From NCBI GenBank assembly GCA_005790265.1, contig SXVE01000290.1, positions 1 through 10,346 on the forward strand: a stretch of DNA of 10,346 nt, written 5' to 3'. This document shows positions 5,245 through 10,346 of the stretch, in pieces. The position numbers and the translations under genes are program-made. The stretch's first letter is position 1, and each line of letters opens with the position of its first letter. The notes below the pieces were generated by a model. The model had not been told where the DNA came from. It did no database searches and saw nothing but the letters and a program-made list of their open reading frames with translations. Source of the DNA: Acidobacteriota bacterium (lineage in GTDB: Bacteria > Acidobacteriota > Blastocatellia > Pyrinomonadales > Pyrinomonadaceae).

Positions 5245-6606
5245 ATGTTAAAACAAGCCGTTGCTCATTACCACGAACTTTTGGAAGATTTCGCCATTGC
5301 CGACGCTTCGCAGCGCCAGCTCGACGAAGGTTTGGAACGAAATCGCCTGATTTTCGGCGGTCGCCGCCTTTCGCCGTATTTGCGTCCGCATTTTGTAACC
5401 GAAGAAGACTGGACGCGCGCCATTGCGATTTGCGAAACGGTTTGGTCGGCGCTGCAAAAAGTAAAAGACGCGGCAATCGGCAACGACGCGATGCTCGACG
5501 AACTCGGAATTACGGCGATTGAGAAAGATTTGGTTTCGATCAATCCGAAATACCGGCAGGTTTCGCCGACGGCGCGGCTCGATTCGTTTTTGACTGAAAA
5601 CGCTTATTCGTTTGTCGAATTAAACGGCGAAAGTCCGGCGGGAATCGCTTTTGCCGATTCGGCGACCGAGATTTTTATGAATCTGCCGGTGATGAAAAAA
5701 TTCGCCGAACGCTACGACGTGCGCGGTTTGGAAGGCAGCTCGAAAATGCTCGACGTGCTGCTCGCGGCGCACGAGGAATTTTTGGGACATAAACCAGAGA
5801 AAAAGCCGGTCATCGCGATTGTTGATCTCAGAGATCTGCCGACGCAAAAGGAGTTTGAGCTGTTTCGCGATTATTTTGAAGCGAACGGCTGCACTTCGAT
5901 CATCTGTTCGCCGGACGAACTCGAATTTGACGGCGAACGTCTTTACGCCAAAGGGATTCAAATTGATATTGTTTACAAGCGTCTGCTCGTCAATGAATAT
6001 CTGCCGATTATGGAAACTTATCCGGCGCTGCTCGACGCGTATCGTGCCGGAGCGATTTGTATGGTCAACAGTTTTCAATCGAAACTGATTCATAAAAAAG
6101 CGGTTTTCGCCGTTTTGACCAACGAAAAATACGCTGATTTGTTTACCGAAAGCGAACTCGAAGCGATCAAAAAACACGTTCCGTGGACGCGCAAATTTCG
6201 CGAAGAAAAAACTTTTAACGGCGGCGAGGAAATTGATTTGGTCGAATGGACGCGCCGGAATAAAAACAAACTCGTGCTCAAACCGAACGACGATTACGGC
6301 GGTCACGGCATTTACATCGGCTGGATTTCCGACGCCGCAGAATGGGAAGAAGCGATGAAAATCGCGCTCGCCAACGAAGATTATCTCGTGCAGGAACGCG
6401 TCGAAACTTCCAAAGAAGTGTTTCCGATGGTATTTAACGAGCAGCAGCCGTTTGCGTTCGTCGAGCAGCTCGTTGATCTCGATCCGCTGCTTTTTAACGG
6501 CGTCGTCGGTTCGGCGTTTACGCGTCTTTCCTCGTCCGAACTCGCCAATGTTTCAAGCGGCGGCGGAATGGTTCCGACGTTTATAATCAAGGAAAAGGAT
6601 TTATGA
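5245..6606 (+). CDS. Circularly permuted ATP-grasp ligase-like protein
   Basis: This 453-residue protein looks like the circularly permuted ATP-grasp group (CP_ATPgrasp type, related to glutathionylspermidine synthase and COG2308). Such enzymes use ATP to activate a carboxylate and join it to an amine. Visible landmarks are YSFVELNGESPAG at 121-133, DIVYKRLLVNEY at 241-252, NSFQSKLIHKKA at 275-286, PWTRKF at 313-318, the ATP-binding LVLKPNDDYGGHGI at 343-356, YLVQERVE at 380-387, and a terminal catalytic/metal block GSAFTRLSSSELANVSSGGG at 422-441. All look intact, so it should be active. It is cytoplasmic, with no signal peptide. Its substrate is unknown. It follows the GNAT gene by 12 bp, and its TGA overlaps the ATG of the exported metallopeptidase as ATGA, implying coupled translation. 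The transglutaminase and alpha-E partners often found with COG2308 proteins are not in this window. Confidence 0.85.
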   Translation: MLKQAVAHYHELLEDFAIADASQRQLDEGLERNRLIFGGRRLSPYLRPHFVTEEDWTRAIAICETVWSALQKVKDAAIGNDAMLDELGITAIEKDLVSINPKYRQVSPTARLDSFLTENAYSFVELNGESPAGIAFADSATEIFMNLPVMKKFAERYDVRGLEGSSKMLDVLLAAHEEFLGHKPEKKPVIAIVDLRDLPTQKEFELFRDYFEANGCTSIICSPDELEFDGERLYAKGIQIDIVYKRLLVNEYLPIMETYPALLDAYRAGAICMVNSFQSKLIHKKAVFAVLTNEKYADLFTESELEAIKKHVPWTRKFREEKTFNGGEEIDLVEWTRRNKNKLVLKPNDDYGGHGIYIGWISDAAEWEEAMKIALANEDYLVQERVETSKEVFPMVFNEQQPFAFVEQLVDLDPLLFNGVVGSAFTRLSSSELANVSSGGGMVPTFIIKEKDL

Positions 6607-8099
6607 AAAAAAGAATTTTATTAATCGCTTTCACGACAGTTGTTTTCGTCGCATTTAATAATTTTTCGACCGTTTCGAGCGGGCAGAATGCCGATTCTTC
6701 CGACGCGCTTTTCACGATTCGCGAAACGCCGCAATTTAAATCTCAAAAATCTTCGATTGCGGCAAAACGCGAAAGCGAAATCGAATTTGTCCGGCGGAAT
6801 CCGCGCGAAAACGACCGCGAAACTTTGTCGCTCACGCTTTTCGACGGAAAAAATTACGCCGCCAAACGCACGTCAACCGAAGCGCGCGCCGCCGATGATT
6901 TCACCTGGCGCGGCAAAATCATTGAAGGAAAAATCGAAAACGATGTCGTTTTGACATTCAAAAACGGTTACGTTTCCGGTTTGATTTACGCCGCCAACGC
7001 CGTTTACGAAATTGTCGTGCGCGGCGAGCAGCAGATTCTCGTCGAAATTGATCAGAACAAATACCCGGAATGCGCGGGCGATGTCAAAGGCGTGGAAAAC
7101 GAATCGGAACCTTCGGCGCTGCTGAACAAAACAACAACGGCGGCGAGTGTTGATTCGGGCGACCGCATTGACGTTTTAGTCGTTTACACGGCGGCGGTCA
7201 AAACGTCGCTCGGCGGCGAAGCGCAGGCGCAGACTTTCGCGCAGCAAGCGATTGATTCGACGAATACGACTTACATCAACAGCAAAATTCGGCAGCGTGT
7301 TCGATTGGCTGGCGCGGTCGAAACGACGCTTGCCGAATCCGGCACATTATCCGGCGAATTGAGCACCGTGCGCGCTGATCCGGCGGTCGCCGCTCTGCGC
7401 GAACAATATAAAGCCGATTTAGTCGCGATGATTTCCAATTCAACCGACAACTGCGGCATCGGCTATCTGCTCGGTTCGGGCAATTCGCTCAACGGTTTTA
7501 CCGTTAATTCGCGCACGTGCGCGGTCGGCAATCTGAGTTTCGCGCACGAACTCGGTCACAATATGGGCAGCACGCATAATCCGGAAAACGGCTCGGCACC
7601 TTCTTATTCCTACGGCTACGGTCATTATGTCAACGGCGTTTTTCGCACCGTGATGTCATATACCGATCCGTGCACGATGGGCTGCGCTCGCCGTCCGTAT
7701 TTTTCCAATCCCGAAGTATTATTCGGCGGACTGCCGACCGGCATCGAAAATGCCCGCGACAACGCGCGCTCGATTAACAATACGGCAGACCGAATCGCCA
7801 ACTATCGTTACAGCGGCGCAAATTTGGCGCTCGAAAATTTCAACGGCGGCGATGCTCTGCCGCGCAATATCAAACGCACGGTCAACTGGTCGTCGGAAAA
7901 CATCGCGGGCAACGTCAAAATCGAACTTTCGCGCGACGGCGGCACGACCTGGAAAACGCTCGCCGCCGACACGCCGAACGACGGCGCCGAAACCATCGTC
8001 ATCAACGGCAACGCCACCCGCCGCGCCCGTTTGCGCATTTCGAGCGTCAGTAATCCGATGTATTCCGATTCGAGCGTGCAGAATGTGTTGATTAGATGA
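6603..8099 (+). CDS. Secreted reprolysin-like zinc metallopeptidase
   Basis: A 498-residue exported protease. It starts with a signal peptide: Lys-Lys-Arg, then a hydrophobic core at about 5-19, with cleavage likely near 26-30. A propeptide-like region of about 155 residues follows. The catalytic domain starts near DRIDVLVVYT (187-196). It has the zinc site HELGHNMGSTHN at 315-326, where the three histidines bind zinc and Glu316 is catalytic, and the Met-turn VMSYTDP around Met351, the marks of metzincins of the reprolysin/M12B type. Cysteines near 279, 303, 358 and 362 suggest disulfides, as expected outside the cytoplasm. From about 402 a beta-rich C-terminal domain (VNWSSENIAGNVKIELS, SRDGGTTWKTL) resembles sialidase/Ig-like modules. 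The ATG overlaps the ATP-grasp stop by 4 bp; no Shine-Dalgarno sequence is evident. It ends before a bidirectional terminator. Confidence 0.93.
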   Translation: MKKRILLIAFTTVVFVAFNNFSTVSSGQNADSSDALFTIRETPQFKSQKSSIAAKRESEIEFVRRNPRENDRETLSLTLFDGKNYAAKRTSTEARAADDFTWRGKIIEGKIENDVVLTFKNGYVSGLIYAANAVYEIVVRGEQQILVEIDQNKYPECAGDVKGVENESEPSALLNKTTTAASVDSGDRIDVLVVYTAAVKTSLGGEAQAQTFAQQAIDSTNTTYINSKIRQRVRLAGAVETTLAESGTLSGELSTVRADPAVAALREQYKADLVAMISNSTDNCGIGYLLGSGNSLNGFTVNSRTCAVGNLSFAHELGHNMGSTHNPENGSAPSYSYGYGHYVNGVFRTVMSYTDPCTMGCARRPYFSNPEVLFGGLPTGIENARDNARSINNTADRIANYRYSGANLALENFNGGDALPRNIKRTVNWSSENIAGNVKIELSRDGGTTWKTLAADTPNDGAETIVINGNATRRARLRISSVSNPMYSDSSVQNVLIR

Positions 8100-8147
8100 A
8101 TTTCATACGAATGCGGGACGGGACGACCGATCAATTTAATTCGGTAT

Positions 8148-8184
8148 AAAAAGCGGTGTGAAAAATCTTTCACATCCGCTTTTT
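8148..8184. terminator. Bidirectional intrinsic terminator
   Basis: AAAAAGCGGTGTGAAA (8148-8163) and TTTCACATCCGCTTTTT (8168-8184) form a 16-bp stem with one bulged base and a 4-base AATC loop. The stem is flanked by an A-run and a T-run, so it can work from both sides. It ends the plus-strand six-gene run, whose last stop is at 8099, and the minus-strand pair. The right arm overlaps the last codons and TGA of the DUF7079-like gene. Confidence 0.85.
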
Positions 8185-8556
8185 GTATAAATCAACGATA
8201 TTATTCCAATCTTCCTGAACCATTTTCGTCATTAAAAATCTGCCCGGCGCGCTGTTGACCCAAGTTCTATAAAATAAATTCGTTTCTTGGCGAAGAAGAT
8301 TCTCGACAATTGCACGGTAGAGCCATTCAGAATCGAAGCCCGCCCATTCGCCGGTCATCGAAAAAGCGTTTTTGTACACGGTCGGCGCAACTTCGCGGAA
8401 AAAGATGCGTTCGAGTTCGTCGAAATTATAGCCGGAATTTTTCATCGTTTGCGCGACATGTTCGATTTCGTATTTCTGTAACTCATTATCGAGCCATAAA
8501 TCCGAAAACGCTGACCACAGCGGCTTGCGGCGTTCGATTTCCTGTTCGCTAATCAT
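8170..8556 (-). CDS. DUF7079-like protein, candidate immunity protein
   Basis: A 128-residue soluble protein, acidic in its first half, beginning MISEQEIERRKPLWSAFSDL. The pattern 'RR..LW.A.SDLWLD.EL' at 9-26, a helical SGYNFDELERIFFREVAP at 41-58 and GEWAGFDSEWL at 69-79 match what I recall of the DUF7079 family, whose function is not established; the name is from recall. It has no signal peptide or membrane helix. The ATG at 8556 is chosen because it lies 2 bp after the stop of the glycine-zipper gene and matches the family start. The frame stays open upstream to 8664, but that would be an arginine-rich shadow of the neighbour. A small protein tightly coupled behind a toxin-like gene is the usual layout of immunity genes. 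That role is inferred, not shown. Confidence 0.8.
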   Translation of the reverse strand: MISEQEIERRKPLWSAFSDLWLDNELQKYEIEHVAQTMKNSGYNFDELERIFFREVAPTVYKNAFSMTGEWAGFDSEWLYRAIVENLLRQETNLFYRTWVNSAPGRFLMTKMVQEDWNNIVDLYKKRM

Positions 8557-8558
8557 TT

Positions 8559-9665
8559 TTATTTTGAGGTCAGCCAATCGTAACCGCCGGAAGCGACGAA
8601 CGCGCCGACCGCACCGCCGACGAAAATGCCGATTCCCGAACAAATCGGCGCGCCCGGACCGCAAATTAAACCGGCTGCCGCACCGCCCGCCGCGCCGCCC
8701 GCAATTCCGCCGAGAATGCTCGCGCCTTCTCGTCCCGCCGCGTTCACTTTATCTTCGGCGGTTGCGACGTTGTAAACCGAAATGGCGAGGCTGGCGATAA
8801 GAAACGCTTTGCCCGCTTTGCCGAGCAGCGGCGCGAGCCGCGAAACGCTCGAACGATCTCTGCCGGCAGCGACAATCACTTCGAGATAAACGGCTTCCTG
8901 CTGCACTCGCGAGAGCGCGGCGAAATTGGCGCCAAATTTTTTGTTGGCATAACGCTGCAAAAGCGCATCGAACGACAAGCCTTCTTTCTTCAGCGATTCG
9001 GCGATAGCGCGACCGAGTTCCGAATCTTTTCCGCGACTTAGATCAAGAATAAAATTTCTCAGTTTGCTTGCGCGGAGCGCGCCTTCTTCGGGCGTTAGCT
9101 TGCCGGTTTGAACGAGTTCGACGAATTCGTCCGACGCCATTTTGATCATTTTCAAGTATTCCGCGCGAACATCCGACGCCTGAATTGAGCGACTGCCGAA
9201 ATTGACGAGCGTCGCGCGCAACGTGTTTATCTCGTTGTAAAAATTTCGCTCGGCATCGGTCGCGTTGTCCGGGATGCGCACCGGCTGAAGCAGCGTCATC
9301 GCATTCTCGCCGTCGTTTTGACTGTTCGCTCCGTTATTCGCCTCACTTTTGAAGGACTTTATCTGTTGGTAAAGATCGCCGGGAATGGGAATTCTGACCT
9401 CAAAAACGCCGCCGCCGATGGCTCTGTGCGATCCGCGATCATCATTAGCTGCGTAAAACCGCGTGAAATGTTCGCGCAGATTATAGCTGAAACGTTGCTC
9501 GAACGCTGTTTCGTCGGCACTGGAAAAACCGAAATAAGCAAGAATCGCGGCGGCGTGCGCCGCGCCGCTTTCGCCGCGAATACGAACAGTGATGACGATA
9601 TTGCGGTTCGGAAGCGCCGCTTTTTTCGAGAGCCGAAGACGGGTGACCGCCTGTGATAATTCCAT
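8559..9665 (-). CDS. Glycine-zipper protein, candidate membrane-acting effector
   Basis: A 368-residue protein of no firm family. Residues 1-130 are a unique N-terminal part (strand-rich ITVRIRG at 25-31; a serine/asparagine/glycine linker at 107-122). Residues 165-275 are helical, with RAEYLKMIKMASDEFVELV, ALRASKLRNFILDLSR and VYLEVIVAAGR. A hydrophobic helix at 285-303 precedes a glycine zipper at 316-361 (SILGGIAGGAAGGAAAG, then CGPGAPIC, then FVGGAVGAFVASGG). This middle-plus-zipper arrangement resembles C-terminal regions I recall from type VI secretion and other polymorphic effectors, which insert in membranes. No PAAR, VgrG or signal peptide is present, so a delivery route is not visible. 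The start at 9665 is set by a perfect GGAGG 5 bp upstream; a further ATG at 9716 lies outside it. The DUF7079-like gene follows after 2 bp. A non-toxic membrane protein remains possible. Confidence 0.82.
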   Translation of the reverse strand: MELSQAVTRLRLSKKAALPNRNIVITVRIRGESGAAHAAAILAYFGFSSADETAFEQRFSYNLREHFTRFYAANDDRGSHRAIGGGVFEVRIPIPGDLYQQIKSFKSEANNGANSQNDGENAMTLLQPVRIPDNATDAERNFYNEINTLRATLVNFGSRSIQASDVRAEYLKMIKMASDEFVELVQTGKLTPEEGALRASKLRNFILDLSRGKDSELGRAIAESLKKEGLSFDALLQRYANKKFGANFAALSRVQQEAVYLEVIVAAGRDRSSVSRLAPLLGKAGKAFLIASLAISVYNVATAEDKVNAAGREGASILGGIAGGAAGGAAAGLICGPGAPICSGIGIFVGGAVGAFVASGGYDWLTSK

Positions 9666-9670
9666 CGAAT

Positions 9671-9675
9671 CCTCC
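9671..9675 (-). promoter_or_regulatory. GGAGG ribosome binding site of the glycine-zipper gene
   Basis: On the minus strand GGAGG is followed by ATTCG and the ATG at 9665, an ideal spacing. It decides the start over the ATG at 9716. No other gene in the window has such a site. Confidence 0.9.
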
Positions 9676-9703
9676 GTGCGGAAAATATTATTTGGTAATT
9701 TCG

Positions 9704-9732
9704 ATAATACGGACAAAGAATTATAATCACAA
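9704..9732 (-). promoter_or_regulatory. Sigma-70-like promoter of the glycine-zipper gene
   Basis: On the minus strand TTGTGA (9732-9727, four of six matches to TTGACA) and TATTAT (9709-9704, five of six to TATAAT) are separated by exactly 17 bp. Transcription would start near 9697, about 22 bp before the GGAGG. The -35 hexamer lies within the first 21-bp repeat unit, so anything bound to the repeats would block or assist it. Confidence 0.6.
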
Positions 9733-9762
9733 TAGATTTTTTTATAATCACGATAGATTTTT
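9721..9762. repeat. Two tandem 21-bp repeats in a divergent promoter
   Basis: Units 9721-9741 and 9742-9762 are identical (TTATAATCAC-A/G-ATAGATTTTT) except for one base (A9731 versus G9752). The period of 21 bp equals two helix turns, so bound proteins would sit on the same face. Each unit contains a perfect TATAAT on the plus strand (9722-9727 and 9743-9748), possible -10 boxes for the carboxylase gene, although no good -35 is seen. The core ATCTATT (minus strand of unit 1) recurs in the opposite orientation at 9782-9788. This may be an operator region serving both divergent genes. Confidence 0.75.
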
Positions 9763-9799
9763 TCGCCGATTTCGGTAAACTATCTATTTTGCAAAATCA

Positions 9800-10346
9800 A
9801 TGAAAAATTCAACCGAAAAAACACGTCTGCGCGAACTGTCCGAAGAATTCGCGCGCTTGGAACGCAAGCTAAAACTCGGCGGCGGCGCGGAAAAAATCGA
9901 AAAGATTCACAAACAGGGGAAATTGACGGCGCGCGAACGCATTGATTTGCTGTTTGATAAAGATGCGTATCAGCAGGAAATCGGGTTGCTCGTCGCGTAT
10001 GACGAATACAAAGGTCAGGCTCCGGCGGCGGCGGTCGTCACAAGCATCGGCAAAATTCACGGGCGCGAAGCGGTCGTCGTGGCGAACGACGCGACGATCA
10101 AAGCGGGCGCGTGGTATCCCGAAACGATCAAAAAGATTTTGCGCGCGCAGGAAATCGCGATGCGCAACCGCGTGCCGATCATCTACCTGGTTGATTCGGC
10201 GGGCGTCAATCTGCCGTATCAGGGCGGCGTTTTTCCCGGTCAATACGGCGCGGCGCGGATTTTTTATTACAACTCGCTGATGCGCCGTTACTTAAAAGTT
10301 CCGCAGATTGCCGCCGTGATGGGAATGTGCGTCGCGGGCGGCGCCT
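9800..10346 (+). CDS. Acyl-CoA carboxylase carboxyltransferase subunit, 5' part
   Basis: The first 182 residues of a biotin-dependent acyl-CoA carboxylase beta subunit; the gene leaves the window at the right edge. These enzymes move a carboxyl group from biotin to an acyl-CoA such as methylcrotonyl- or propionyl-CoA, in amino-acid or fatty-acid breakdown. Landmarks are KLTARERIDLLFD at 41-53, VVVANDATIKAGAWYPETIKK-like sequence at 92-112, RAQEIAMRNRVPIIYLVDSAG at 115-135, and PQIAAVMGMCVAGGA at 168-182, which includes the glycine-rich oxyanion region. VAND...YP and IYLVDSAG.NLP fit the methylcrotonyl/geranyl-CoA type better than the propionyl type, but the substrate cannot be fixed from a partial sequence. 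The ATG at 9800 has no Shine-Dalgarno sequence. It is divergent from the glycine-zipper gene and unrelated to it in function. Confidence 0.93.
   Translation, partial: MKNSTEKTRLRELSEEFARLERKLKLGGGAEKIEKIHKQGKLTARERIDLLFDKDAYQQEIGLLVAYDEYKGQAPAAAVVTSIGKIHGREAVVVANDATIKAGAWYPETIKKILRAQEIAMRNRVPIIYLVDSAGVNLPYQGGVFPGQYGAARIFYYNSLMRRYLKVPQIAAVMGMCVAGGA

Noticed and set aside
5620..6306. 228-codon open frame antisense to the ATP-grasp gene
   Set aside because: It is fully contained in an intact conserved gene, rich in Phe and Arg, and has no ribosome binding site or recognisable motif.

Overview
The window comes from a Gram-negative bacterium: it carries lpxC, the committed enzyme of lipid A synthesis. 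The genes are tightly packed, most lack a clear Shine-Dalgarno sequence, and AT-rich spacers hold short heptamer repeats and a GCGGAT/ATCCG palindromic element. Together with the style of the secreted metallopeptidase and the proteins of unknown function, this suggests an Acidobacteriota-like genome, possibly Blastocatellia. That placement is an impression and was not computed.

Left part (1-2506, minus strand): lpxC, then a 298-bp spacer with a MITE-like palindrome, then fdhD overlapping by 4 bp a small DUF7009-like gene, then the first 24 codons of an unknown gene that leaves the window. fdhD, the DUF7009-like gene and the edge gene look like one transcription unit linked to formate dehydrogenase/molybdenum cofactor maturation.

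Middle part (2736-8099, plus strand): six co-oriented genes with shrinking gaps. They encode a 198-aa protein resembling a zinc metallopeptidase that lost its active site, a six-helix DUF1206 membrane protein, an EVE-domain protein, a GNAT acetyltransferase, a circularly permuted ATP-grasp ligase, and a secreted reprolysin-like zinc metallopeptidase. The last two overlap by 4 bp and the GNAT gene lies 12 bp upstream, so GNAT, ligase and exported protease may form one functional unit. A bidirectional hairpin terminator (8148-8184) closes this run.

Right part (8170-10346): a minus-strand pair, a 368-aa protein with a glycine-zipper C-terminus and, 2 bp downstream, a 128-aa DUF7079-like protein. 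This has the layout of a membrane-acting effector and its immunity protein. It is the only gene here with a perfect GGAGG ribosome binding site and has a recognisable promoter. It is divergent from the start of a biotin-dependent acyl-CoA carboxylase carboxyltransferase gene that runs off the right edge. The shared promoter region contains two near-identical 21-bp tandem repeats, each with a perfect TATAAT.

The most interesting items are the effector/immunity-like pair with its repeat-bearing divergent promoter, and the GNAT/ATP-grasp/exported-protease cluster. No RNA genes, insertion sequences or CRISPR arrays were seen.
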